In this document: positions 49,506 to 58,310 of the stretch, in pieces
How the letters are laid out: each line of letters begins with the position of its first letter
Numbering within the stretch: position 1 is the first letter of the stretch
From: Imperialibacter sp040222815
Lineage (GTDB): Bacteria > Bacteroidota > Bacteroidia > Cytophagales > Cyclobacteriaceae
Reading direction: 5' to 3'
DNA: 64,000 nucleotides
Assembly: GCF_040222815.1 (NCBI RefSeq)
Contig: NZ_JAVKCH010000039.1
Span: 1-64,000, forward strand
The notes under the pieces: generated by a model
Seen by the model: only the letters and a program-made list of their open reading frames with translations
The model's database searches: none
Told to the model about the DNA's origin: nothing
Translations under genes and position numbers: made by a program

Positions 49506-52500
49506 ATGAAAAAGATTTTAGGACTGGATTTGGGGACAAACTCAATTGGGTGGGCGCTTATTGAACACGACTTTGCAGATAAACGAGGACAGATCCTGGG
49601 AATGGGAAGTCGTATTATTCCTATGGGGCAGGAATTGAGCAAGTTTGAACAGGGGCAGGCACAAACGAAAAATGCCAATAGGCGAATTGCTCGTGGAATG
49701 CGTAAACTCAATAAACGCTACAAACAAAGAAGAAACAAGCTAATCTACGTCTTGCAGCAATTAGACATGTTGCCTGAACAAATCAGATTGTCAGAACCTT
49801 TCGAAAATCCATTGATGCTAGACAAACTTTCTATTCTTCCAATCAATAAAAATCAAAAGCAATACTCAGCTCTCGACTTGCTAGAATTGAGAGCAAAAGC
49901 CTTAAATGAAGCAGTTTCACTACAAGAATTGGGTAAAATAATTTACCTATTCAATCAACTACGTGGCTATTCGGGAGGAGGTAATGAACCCGAAAAAGAA
50001 GACGACTCAGAAGAAGAAACAGACAGCAACGAGAAAAGAGGCAATGAAAGCTACGTGACGTTTGGGAAGGTATTATCACTATCCGAACCCGAAAAGGTGA
50101 TATTCAAAAACAAAGAACTTAAAAAATACAAAGCATCTATCGAAACAGAAGATGGAGTGTTAGAGGGAGATACTTTCCTGGAAATTTTGAAAATAGATGA
50201 ATCCTTCGAGTTGCTTGTGAATACTACCTTTTCTAAAAAGTTTGGCTCGACCACTACATTCAAATTACCCAATAAAACAAGCTGGCGAAAGAAAATGGAG
50301 AATTTGGAAAAAGAATTGACTGAATTGTCTAGAGAAAGGGGGAGAGAAGTTTACCTGTCAGAATATTTTCTTACCGTCCTTAAAGAAAACAGATGGGCAA
50401 AAATCAGAAACAATGTTGTCTTACGGTCCCGTTATCAATCAGAATTTGATGCTATATGGAAAGAGCAAAGCAAGCATTACTTGTTTCTAACCGATCTACC
50501 TCAAGACAAATTATCATGCATAACCCAATTCATCTTTCCTGGCACTAAGGAGACCCAGGAAAAATATCGGAAAGCAGGTATTGAAAAAGGGCTATATCAT
50601 ATTATTCGAAATCAAATTATCTACTACCAAAGGGAGCTGAAAGACCAAAACCACTTAATATCTGATTGTCGCTTTGAAAAAGGAGAAAAAGCTGTTGCTA
50701 AAAGTCATCCTATTTTTCAGGAGTATAAAATATGGGAACAAATCAATAAACTGACGATAAATACCAAAACTGAGAGCGGGAAAAATCGGAAGGGAGAGAT
50801 TAAATATAAATATGTGGATAGGCCTATTCCTGCTTTACTTAAAGAATGGCTCTTTGATGAGCTACAGAACAAGAAAGAAATCAGCTTTGGTGTAGTGTTC
50901 AACAAATTAAAAAAAGAGCATAGTCTTCAAGAGGGGGTCGATTTTCTCAATGGAATGAACCCAAAAGCCAAATTGAGAGGAAATGAAACAAAGCTAAATA
51001 TATACAAGGCTTTAGGAGATTTACTTTGGGAACAACTTGGGTTGGCTGATAAAAACAGACAGGTAGAACTTTGGGACATTTTGTACCATGCAAAGGGTAA
51101 CGAATATGATATAGACAGTGAGCGTACATCGAAAGTTTTGCAGTTTATCAAAAAATACGTTCCCGGCCTCACTGATTATAAGCAAACAGCGATTCATATA
51201 AGTAAGGTGAAATTCAGCAGAAGCTATTCGGCTCTCAGCCTTAAAGCTGTTGAGAAAATTCTCCCTCTCGTAAGAGTCGGGAGATATTTTGACAATAATT
51301 TCTCATATGTTCTGAAGGAAAAAATCATCCGGTTACTCAATGAGAGTGTAACCGATCCATTTGAAAAAGCTGCGCAAGAACACTTGGAAAATAATATTGA
51401 CCTTCTTGTTGATGGTGGGATCATGAATGCCTATGCTACAATCCTGGCTTACGGAAAGCACACCGCCAAAGAGTATAGTAAAGATGAGCAAATCAGCAGC
51501 TACCAGGAGATTCAACGGCTCATGCCAGGCGAATTACGAAATCCTCTTGTCGAGCAACTGATAAGTGAGGCTTTGATGGTTGTAAAAGATATATGGAAAG
51601 AGTACGGAAAGCCGGATGAAATAAGACTTGAACTGGCTAGAGAACTGAAGAACAACGCTGACCGAAGAGCCAAAGTCTACAAATCAAATAATGAAAACAG
51701 GAAAGCCAATGATGAAGTTAAGAACTTGCTGATAGAACTGAAGCAAGAAATAACACTGACCAATATCGAGAAATATAAACTTTGGTTGTCGCAGGAAAAT
51801 CTTGCAGACGAATTTGTAAAGCAATATAGGGATCCGTCAAAATCCGAAATTGAGAAAATGAGGCTATGGAGGGAACAAGGGCATATTTCACCATATACTG
51901 GACAGCCTATTTCTCTCTCTGATTTATTTAATCGTGAGCGCTACGACGTTGACCATATAATTCCACAATCACGCTACTTCGATGATTCATTTACTAACAA
52001 GGTTATTTGCGAAAAATCCGTGAATCAGGAGAAAAGCAATCGTACAGCAATGGAATATTTTGAGATAGGATCAAGCTTGCCAAGTGTATTCCCTAAAGAA
52101 AACTTTATAAAACATGTAAATGAGCGGTTTCAGGGTATAAAAAGGAAAAATCTATTGGCTACCAAAGTGCCTGATGACCCGATCGCCAGACAAATGAAAG
52201 AGACTCAGTACATATCGGTAAGAGTAAAAGAAGAACTAAACAGGATTGTGGGAAATGAAAATGTAAAAACAACCACAGGAGGAGTTACCGACTATCTGAG
52301 AAACCAGTGGGGGCTGACAGATAAGTTTAAGAGTCTTTTAAAGAGTCGATACGAAAAAGCTAAATCTTTACTTGCCGAACTAGAGTATGAAAATTACGTC
52401 AAAACATTCAATAAAAAGAAGAAAGAGTATAACGAAAAGGATATCCCATTCGCAGAAATAGAACTAACCAAAGAACAATCTATTCAGTCATTTAACGCCA

Positions 52501-53888
52501 ACTTTTTTCAAAGAAAGAATAATAAACTGATTATTAAGGGATGGAGTAAACGTATAGATCACAGACATCACGCCATTGATGCCTTAGTAATAGCCTGTAC
52601 TGAACCTACACATGTAAAACGGTTGAATGATCTAAACAAGGAACTTCAAACATGGCTGGACGAGCATAGAAAAGAGTTTTTACCTGACTTTGAAGGAAGT
52701 CCAAGCGAGCTATTAGATGAAATTCTCAATCTTGACAAAGACAAAAGAGAAGCAATTTTTAAACAGATTGAAAAATTCAAGGCTGTTGATCTGCCTTGGA
52801 GTGGGTTTCCAGAAAATGCAGAACAAGAAATTCAGAAAATTATTGTTTCTCAAAAACCAAAAGACAAACTCTTGATTCAACAAGAAGAGCGAAAAGATAA
52901 AAACGGAGTACTTCAAAAAACTGGCAAGCTTCAGGTCAAAATTAGAGGGCAGCTACATGAAGGCACCTTATATGGAAAATCTCAGGGCATTGAGGCGTAT
53001 CGTATTCCCTTATCAAAGTTTGCAGGTAAACAATTTGCCACTGAGAAAACCATTGAAAAAATTACTAATGAGTATTTGAAACAAGCCATCAAAGATCATT
53101 TGAAAGATTTTGAAAATAAGAAAGAAGAAGCATTCTCAGTAGAAGGGATACTGGCTTTGAATCAAAAACTAGCAGATAAAAAAAGAAAAAAGGAATGGGC
53201 AAGAAAGGGAAAAAAGAAAAGAATTGGTGAGACAGCACCACACACTCCAATCTCATCAGTGCGAGTATTTTATCGAGATCCATCAAAAATTAAAATTAAA
53301 AAGGGACAAGAAGAAGTTGAAGACACTTTACAGCAGTTGGACAGACGTAAGGCTTTTAATCAGTCTCTTTATGTAAAAACAGGCGATAACTACCTTTTTG
53401 CAGTTGTGGAAAAAGACGGCAAACGAATTTTTGATCTTATTACATTCTTTGATGCCACTAATCTTCTGAAAGATGCTTTAAAAAATGCTTCGGATAAAAA
53501 CAGCATCAATAAAGACCAAGTTTTTAAAAAATATTTTGAAGAGGACAACAAAGCTACAAAGGGAGCCACTCTATTATTTACCTTGAAACAAGGCGACCTT
53601 GTTTATATGCCTTCAGAAGGAGAAGAAATGATTACCGATCCTCAAAGTCCGTTGTATGAAGCGTTTTGGAAGGATAAGGAGGCACGAAGCAGGAATATTC
53701 ATTATGTGACAAAGTATAGTGGAAATGAAATTTACTTTATCAAGCATCTCATAGCCGATACAATTGTAAAAGGAAAAGAATTTGGTTCTCAAAATGCATA
53801 TCAAAACCTTGAAGGCATGTCCTTAAAGAACTATTGCATCAAACTCCAGGTGGACAGACTAGGCAACGTTAGACCTGCTCAACCATGA
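49506..53888 (+). CDS. cas9: Cas9 endonuclease, type II-C
   Basis: This 1460-residue RNA-guided nuclease has the complete set of catalytic motifs: RuvC-I ILGLDLGTNSIGWALIE (Asp8), an arginine-rich bridge helix (about 57-92, RRIARGMRKLNKRYKQRR), RuvC-II IRLELARELKNNADRR (Glu709), HNH YDVDHIIPQSRYFDDS with Asp816-His817 and Asn840, and RuvC-III HRHHAIDALVIACT (His1022, Asp1025). The residue order and spacing match SpCas9 Asp10, Glu762, His840, Asn863 and Asp986. An acidic insertion near 160-180 (EKEDDSEEETDSNEKRG) is lineage-specific. Length and gene content (no csn2 or cas4) indicate subtype II-C. The stop overlaps cas1 by 4 bases (ATGA). The gene is clearly AT-rich compared with cas1 and cas2. 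Confidence 0.98.
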   Translation: MKKILGLDLGTNSIGWALIEHDFADKRGQILGMGSRIIPMGQELSKFEQGQAQTKNANRRIARGMRKLNKRYKQRRNKLIYVLQQLDMLPEQIRLSEPFENPLMLDKLSILPINKNQKQYSALDLLELRAKALNEAVSLQELGKIIYLFNQLRGYSGGGNEPEKEDDSEEETDSNEKRGNESYVTFGKVLSLSEPEKVIFKNKELKKYKASIETEDGVLEGDTFLEILKIDESFELLVNTTFSKKFGSTTTFKLPNKTSWRKKMENLEKELTELSRERGREVYLSEYFLTVLKENRWAKIRNNVVLRSRYQSEFDAIWKEQSKHYLFLTDLPQDKLSCITQFIFPGTKETQEKYRKAGIEKGLYHIIRNQIIYYQRELKDQNHLISDCRFEKGEKAVAKSHPIFQEYKIWEQINKLTINTKTESGKNRKGEIKYKYVDRPIPALLKEWLFDELQNKKEISFGVVFNKLKKEHSLQEGVDFLNGMNPKAKLRGNETKLNIYKALGDLLWEQLGLADKNRQVELWDILYHAKGNEYDIDSERTSKVLQFIKKYVPGLTDYKQTAIHISKVKFSRSYSALSLKAVEKILPLVRVGRYFDNNFSYVLKEKIIRLLNESVTDPFEKAAQEHLENNIDLLVDGGIMNAYATILAYGKHTAKEYSKDEQISSYQEIQRLMPGELRNPLVEQLISEALMVVKDIWKEYGKPDEIRLELARELKNNADRRAKVYKSNNENRKANDEVKNLLIELKQEITLTNIEKYKLWLSQENLADEFVKQYRDPSKSEIEKMRLWREQGHISPYTGQPISLSDLFNRERYDVDHIIPQSRYFDDSFTNKVICEKSVNQEKSNRTAMEYFEIGSSLPSVFPKENFIKHVNERFQGIKRKNLLATKVPDDPIARQMKETQYISVRVKEELNRIVGNENVKTTTGGVTDYLRNQWGLTDKFKSLLKSRYEKAKSLLAELEYENYVKTFNKKKKEYNEKDIPFAEIELTKEQSIQSFNANFFQRKNNKLIIKGWSKRIDHRHHAIDALVIACTEPTHVKRLNDLNKELQTWLDEHRKEFLPDFEGSPSELLDEILNLDKDKREAIFKQIEKFKAVDLPWSGFPENAEQEIQKIIVSQKPKDKLLIQQEERKDKNGVLQKTGKLQVKIRGQLHEGTLYGKSQGIEAYRIPLSKFAGKQFATEKTIEKITNEYLKQAIKDHLKDFENKKEEAFSVEGILALNQKLADKKRKKEWARKGKKKRIGETAPHTPISSVRVFYRDPSKIKIKKGQEEVEDTLQQLDRRKAFNQSLYVKTGDNYLFAVVEKDGKRIFDLITFFDATNLLKDALKNASDKNSINKDQVFKKYFEEDNKATKGATLLFTLKQGDLVYMPSEGEEMITDPQSPLYEAFWKDKEARSRNIHYVTKYSGNEIYFIKHLIADTIVKGKEFGSQNAYQNLEGMSLKNYCIKLQVDRLGNVRPAQP

Positions 53889-54784
53889 TCAAACGTACCC
53901 TTTACTTCGGTAACCCAGCCTATTTGAAAAAACAGCAAGACCAGCTGGTGGTGGACTTCAAGGACGAAGTGAGGCCATCTGCCTCGGTACCCATCGAAGA
54001 CATTGGCCTGGTGGTGCTCGACCATCAGCAGGTGAGCCTCACCCATGGCCTGGCCAATGCGCTGATAAGCAACAACGCCGCCCTGCTGTTTTGCGATGAA
54101 CGCCACCTGCCCAACGGCCTGGTGCTGCCCATGAGTGCCAACAGCCTGTTTACCGAAAAGCTGCGGGCGCAGCTCGATGCCAGCCAGCCCCTGAAAAAGC
54201 AACTCTGGAAGCAAACCGTGCAAGCCAAAATCCGCAACCAGGCAACCCTGCTCAGTGAGTTGGGTTTGCCCACCGACAATATGCAGCGCTGGGCCGAGCA
54301 GGTGGGCAGTGGCGACCCGGTGAACCTCGAAGGCCGGGCAGCGGCGTGGTACTGGAAAAACCTGTTTGAGCATGTAGACCATTTCACCCGCCACCGCTAC
54401 GGAGAGCCGCCCAACAACATGCTCAACTACGGCTATGCCATACTGAGGGCAGTAGTAGCCCGCAGCCTGGTGGGCAGCGGATGCCTGCCGGCTATGGGTA
54501 TCCACCACCGCAACAAATACAATGCCTTTTGCCTGGCCGACGACGTGATGGAGCCCTACCGGCCTTATGTGGACAGACTGGTGCTCGACATGGTGCATAC
54601 CATGGACGAACTGCCCGAAGAGCTGGGTAAGGAAGAAAAAGCCCGGCTGCTGACTGTTCCTACCCTGGACGTTAGCATCGATGGCATGAAAAGCCCCCTG
54701 ATGGTGGCCATGCAACGCACCACGGCCAGCCTGATGGCCTGCTACGAAGGAGAAAGCCGAACACTTGCCTATCCGGAAATGTGA
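53885..54784 (+). CDS. cas1: Cas1 integrase, type II
   Basis: This 299-residue protein is the catalytic subunit of the Cas1-Cas2 spacer integrase. It begins MIKRTLYFGNPAYLKKQQDQ, the type II-C pattern. The catalytic Glu is in NLEGRAAAWYWKNLFEHVD, His in MGIHHRNKYNAFCLADD, and Asp in the following segment (ADDVMEPYRPYVDRL). All three are present, so the protein should be active. ATG overlaps the cas9 stop by 4 bases, and its own stop overlaps the cas2 start by 4 bases (GTGA). Codons are GC-rich like the host genes, in contrast to cas9. Confidence 0.97.
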   Translation: MIKRTLYFGNPAYLKKQQDQLVVDFKDEVRPSASVPIEDIGLVVLDHQQVSLTHGLANALISNNAALLFCDERHLPNGLVLPMSANSLFTEKLRAQLDASQPLKKQLWKQTVQAKIRNQATLLSELGLPTDNMQRWAEQVGSGDPVNLEGRAAAWYWKNLFEHVDHFTRHRYGEPPNNMLNYGYAILRAVVARSLVGSGCLPAMGIHHRNKYNAFCLADDVMEPYRPYVDRLVLDMVHTMDELPEELGKEEKARLLTVPTLDVSIDGMKSPLMVAMQRTTASLMACYEGESRTLAYPEM

Positions 54785-55131
54785 GCAGTGCTGCCGCCAC
54801 CGAGCGACTCAACCAATACCGCATCATGTGGGTCTTCGTATTTTTTGATTTGCCTACCGACACCAAAAAGGACAGGTACCACTACACCCAGTTCAGAAAG
54901 AATTTGCAAAAAGACGGCTTCAGCATGATGCAATACTCCATTTATGTGCGCCACTGTAACAGCCGGGAAAATGCCGACGTGCACATCAAGCGAGTGAAGC
55001 GGTTTTTGCCGCCCAAGGGGGAAGTGATTGTGTTTACTTTAACTGACAAGCAGTTTGGCATGATGGAGTTTTTTATCGGGCCGGAAATGAAGGACAGGCC
55101 CGATACCCCCCAGCAATTGGAATTGTTTTAA
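54781..55131 (+). CDS. cas2: Cas2, type II
   Basis: This 116-residue subunit of the integrase bridges two Cas1 dimers. The ferredoxin-like fold is visible: YRIMWVFVFFDLPTDTKKDR with the conserved Asp at the first strand end, FRKNLQKDGFSMMQYSIYVR and NADVHIKRVKRFLPPKGEV. The GTG start at 54781 overlaps the cas1 stop; ATG 54826 is a possible internal start but would remove the family's N-terminal helix. The stop is at 55129-55131, just before a minus-strand terminator. Base composition matches cas1, not cas9. Confidence 0.95.
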   Translation: MSSAAATERLNQYRIMWVFVFFDLPTDTKKDRYHYTQFRKNLQKDGFSMMQYSIYVRHCNSRENADVHIKRVKRFLPPKGEVIVFTLTDKQFGMMEFFIGPEMKDRPDTPQQLELF

Positions 55132-55133
55132 AC

Positions 55134-55166
55134 AAAAAATCCCGGCCCTTTTCGGAGCCAGGATTT
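55134..55166 (-). terminator. Minus-strand terminator of the CRISPR array transcript
   Basis: On the minus strand AAATCCTGGC and GCCGGGATTT form a 10-bp stem (one G-U) with a 10-base loop, followed by TTTTTTGTTT. No T run follows on the plus strand. The hairpin thus stops transcripts that run leftward from the array, and lies directly after cas2. Confidence 0.75.
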
Positions 55167-55269
55167 AGAAAGTATCGGTCAACAGTCGGTATGCACCACA
55201 AGTTGTTTAGTTTTTTGATCCTGTTTGTTCGGTTAATCAGTTGATTACCAGTGTGTAATGGTAGGGTAT
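55167..55269. promoter_or_regulatory. Leader-like sequence at the cas-proximal end of the array
   Basis: About 100 AT-rich bases lie between the terminator and the first repeat and contain no gene. The repeats on this side are invariant, while those at the far end are degenerate, so this is the likely integration side. That is inference from repeat decay; no leader motif was recognised. Confidence 0.4.
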
Positions 55270-56590
55270 ACTGTTTCCGATACGTCAAAGATCATTAGTT
55301 GAAAGCAAATCACAACCCACACCTGCATCGCTGGTAAAATAGACGTACTGTTTCCGATACGTCAAAGATCATTAGTTGAAAGCAAATCACAACTGTGTTG
55401 GGCAGGGTAATTACGGGGTAGGGACTGTTTCCGATACGTCAAAGATCATTAGTTGAAAGCAAATCACAACTTTGCCATTCGATGGCTTCCATGAGGTCGT
55501 ACTGTTTCCGATACGTCAAAGATCATTAGTTGAAAGCAAATCACAACTTTAATTGGAACAATAGCTGGTTAAGAAAAACTGTTTCCGATACGTCAAAGAT
55601 CATTAGTTGAAAGCAAATCACAACGTACCGGTAAGGATAGCCATTCAGCCGGTAACTGTTTCCGATACGTCAAAGATCATTAGTTGAAAGCAAATCACAA
55701 CTATTCTGAAGGAGTACTCCCAGATGAATAGACTGTTTCCGATACGTCAAAGATCATTAGTTGAAAGCAAATCACAACACTATGCGAAGGTTTACGCTTT
55801 TGATAGAAACTGTTTCCGATACGTCAAAGATCATTAGTTGAAAGCAAATCACAACGTACACCAACGGCTCTGCAACTACTCCGGTACTGTTTCCGATACG
55901 TCAAAGATCATTAGTTGAAAGCAAATCACAACTGCCTGGTGGTAATCCTAACAATACCAGTAACTGTTTCCGATACGTCAAAGATCATTAGTTGAAAGCA
56001 AATCACAACTGTTGCTTGGTGGAGTGCTGGTGTTACTTCACTGTTTCCGATACGTCAAAGATCATTAGTTGAAAGCAAATCACAACAGAGCTACGTGCCT
56101 TCGCTACGGCCAGGCGACTGTTTCCGATACGTCAAAGATCATTAGTTGAAAGCAAATCACAACACAGTCACATCTATTCATACAACGGCTAAACTGTTTC
56201 CGATACGTCAAAGATCATTAGTTGAAAGCAAATCACAACCAAATCTTGCAACGTCACAGCTAATTTTTCACTGTTTCCGATACGTCAAAGATCAAAAGGC
56301 TGCCCGCCCGGGATGAAAGCAAATCACAACCTATAAAGTGGGGGGTAAAAATTGGGTTTTTACTGTTTCCGATACGTCAAAGATCATATTTCGCCCTTAT
56401 GGGCTTGAAAGCAAATCACAACAAGTCTCCGGAGAGAATCGCCAGTGCCAGGGTTGTTTCCGATACGTCAAAGATCATTAGTTGAAAGCAAATCACAACT
56501 GGATTGGAGATAGGGTCTGACGTTAAGTAGTTGTTTCCGATACGTCAAAGATCAATAGGCTGCCCGCCCGGGATGAAAGCAAATCACAAC
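55270..56590 (-). CRISPR. Type II-C CRISPR array, 17 repeats and 16 spacers
   Basis: Repeats are 47 bp and, in the crRNA (minus) orientation, begin GTTGTGATTTGCTTTCA and end ATCGGAAACAGT. They start on the plus strand at 55270, 55347, 55424, 55501, 55578, 55655, 55732, 55809, 55886, 55963, 56040, 56117, 56193, 56270, 56362, 56453 and 56530. Repeats 1-13 are identical. Repeats 14 (56270-56330), 15 (56362-56422) and 17 (56530-56590) are 61 bp: the central TTAGT (plus strand) is replaced by 19 other bases, and the flanks of 25 and 17 bp are kept. Repeats 16 and 17 begin GTTGTTTCC instead of ACTGTTTCC on the plus strand. Spacers are 30 bp except number 12 (29) and number 14 (31). Orientation is inferred from the tracrRNA pairing and the minus-strand terminator beyond the array. 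Confidence 0.98.
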
Positions 56591-56697
56591 TGGTTGTAGA
56601 GAAGGCTACAGTCATACTTAATTACACATACGGGTAGTTTTGATTTGAAACCGAGATTAAATTTAGGTCTTTGACTATTGATTAAACTACACTCACC

Positions 56698-58122
56698 ATG
56701 AAGAATTTTCTTGTCCCCTTTTTTTTGACGCTCAGCACCAGCGTCCTGCTCAGTCAGCCGATGCAAAAACACCGGGTAGTTATCCTGTCCGATATTGAGG
56801 CGGAACCCGATGACATCGAATCTTTCGTCCGGCTGGTGCTGTACTCCAATGTAATAGACATCAAGGGAATGGTAGCCACCACCTCCATTTGGAAGAAAAC
56901 GAGTGTAGCCCCGGAGTCAATTCGGAAAGTGATCAGGGCTTATGGCAAGGTGCAGCCTAACCTGTTGAAGCATGAGGCTGGTTTTCCTGAGGCCAGCGCT
57001 TTGCTGGCGATAGTGAAGGAGGGGCTGCCGGTGTATGGCATGCTGGGAGTGGGCGATGGAAAGGACTCAGAAGGGTCGGATTGGATCATTAAAGTGCTGG
57101 AGGAAAAGGACAACCGCCCTTTGTGGGTAACAGCCTGGGGGGGCGTGAATACACTGGCTCAGGCCCTGCACAAGATTCAGAAAACCAAATCGCCGGCAGA
57201 AGCGAAACGACTCATCGCCAAGCTGCGGGTGTACACCATATCAGACCAGGATGACAGCGGCATCTGGATCAGGAATAATTTCCCCAGCCTGTTTTACATC
57301 GTGAGTCCCGGCGACCATTACGGCAGTGCCACATGGAGTGCCATCAACAACGTGATTAAAGGCATAGACAATGAAAAAATAAGCAACCCATGGATAGCGC
57401 AGAACATTCAGCAAGACCATGGCCCGCTGGGGGTGGAATACCCGGACGTAGCCTGGGGGATGGAAGGCGACACACCATCGTTCCTGGGTTTGATTCCCAA
57501 CGGACTCAATGAGCCCGAGCATCCGGAATGGGGTGGCTGGGGTGGCCGCTATGAGCTCTACAAGCCAGATATTGCCACACTGAAGCAGGGAAGCTCAGGG
57601 GTTCCGTTCGAACAGGAAACCAGGCCTATATGGACGGATACAAAGGATAGCTACACCCCGTACGTGCCCAGTCTGTACGGCCGCACGGTTCGCAGAGATA
57701 CGGTTTCTTTCAATAACAACAAGGCGACGTTGTTTCGCTGGAGAGACGACTTTCAGAATGACTTTGCTGCCAGAATGGACTGGTGCACGATGTCGTATGA
57801 AGAAGCTAACCACCCGCCAACGCCAGTGCTTGAGCACGCCGACCGGCTGACGGCGAAGTCGGGAGAGGGCTTTGGCCTGGATGCCTTTAGCTCTACCGAC
57901 CCCGACGGAGACAACCTGAGCTTTCTCTGGTTCCACTACCCCGAGGCAGGCAGCTATAAGAACCAAATAGATATCTCTGCTGAAAACGTACATGGAGTGT
58001 ATGTGAAGGCACCGGTCGTCGACAAGGAAGAAACACTACATTTCATCCTAAAACTGTCAGACAAGGGGAGTCCGGTATTAACCAGATACAAAAGAGTGAT
58101 TGTGACTGTTGTGCCAAAGTAG
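56698..58122 (+). CDS. Secreted DUF1593 nucleoside-hydrolase-like protein
   Basis: This 474-residue secreted protein starts with a leader (MKNFLVPFFLTLSTSVLLSQ) and then has the DUF1593 domain, related to inosine-uridine nucleoside hydrolases: HRVVILSDIEAEPDDIESFV (metal-binding aspartates DIEAEPDD, about residues 32-40), LYSNVIDIKGMVATTSIWKK and PLWVTAWGGVNTLAQALHKI. A C-terminal cadherin/immunoglobulin-like domain follows (about residue 370 onward, SSTDPDGDNLSFLWFHYPEA). Members often act on plant or algal glycosidic material, but the substrate is not proved. The gene starts 107 bases after the last CRISPR repeat and is not part of the CRISPR system. Confidence 0.88.
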   Translation: MKNFLVPFFLTLSTSVLLSQPMQKHRVVILSDIEAEPDDIESFVRLVLYSNVIDIKGMVATTSIWKKTSVAPESIRKVIRAYGKVQPNLLKHEAGFPEASALLAIVKEGLPVYGMLGVGDGKDSEGSDWIIKVLEEKDNRPLWVTAWGGVNTLAQALHKIQKTKSPAEAKRLIAKLRVYTISDQDDSGIWIRNNFPSLFYIVSPGDHYGSATWSAINNVIKGIDNEKISNPWIAQNIQQDHGPLGVEYPDVAWGMEGDTPSFLGLIPNGLNEPEHPEWGGWGGRYELYKPDIATLKQGSSGVPFEQETRPIWTDTKDSYTPYVPSLYGRTVRRDTVSFNNNKATLFRWRDDFQNDFAARMDWCTMSYEEANHPPTPVLEHADRLTAKSGEGFGLDAFSSTDPDGDNLSFLWFHYPEAGSYKNQIDISAENVHGVYVKAPVVDKEETLHFILKLSDKGSPVLTRYKRVIVTVVPK

Positions 58123-58310
58123 TGAAGGCTTTGAGGTCGTCGGTTCCGTTGTGCTGGTGGTATGTTTTGGAGCCGGGCAGCGTGCCTGAGATGGACATTT
58201 GAAGGATTCCTTTCGCTGTGAAGAAAAAACAAGTAGCTTAGCGAGCCCCCGAGGGATAGCAAGGGAAGGCGTGTTATATCCAACCAATGGGCAAATAAAG
58301 TGATCATCTC

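Noticed and set aside
53879..54715. A 278-codon minus-strand frame opposite cas1
   Set aside because: It is the shadow of the GC-rich cas1 codons; it is rich in His and Gln, has no family resemblance, and cas1 is certain.
54826..55131. cas2 starting at the internal ATG 54826
   Set aside because: The GTG at 54781 overlaps the cas1 stop in the usual coupled manner and keeps the N-terminal RLNQYRIMW segment typical of this Cas2 group.
56331..56361. Spacer 14 as a self-targeting spacer against 1354-1375
   Set aside because: The two share a GTGGGGGGTAAA core and CTATA, but the window copy lacks two bases between them and the rest does not match; this is too weak for a protospacer.
56591..56640. 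A possible eighteenth CRISPR repeat after 56590
   Set aside because: The 30 bases after repeat 17 are followed by sequence with no resemblance to the repeat, so the array ends at 56590.
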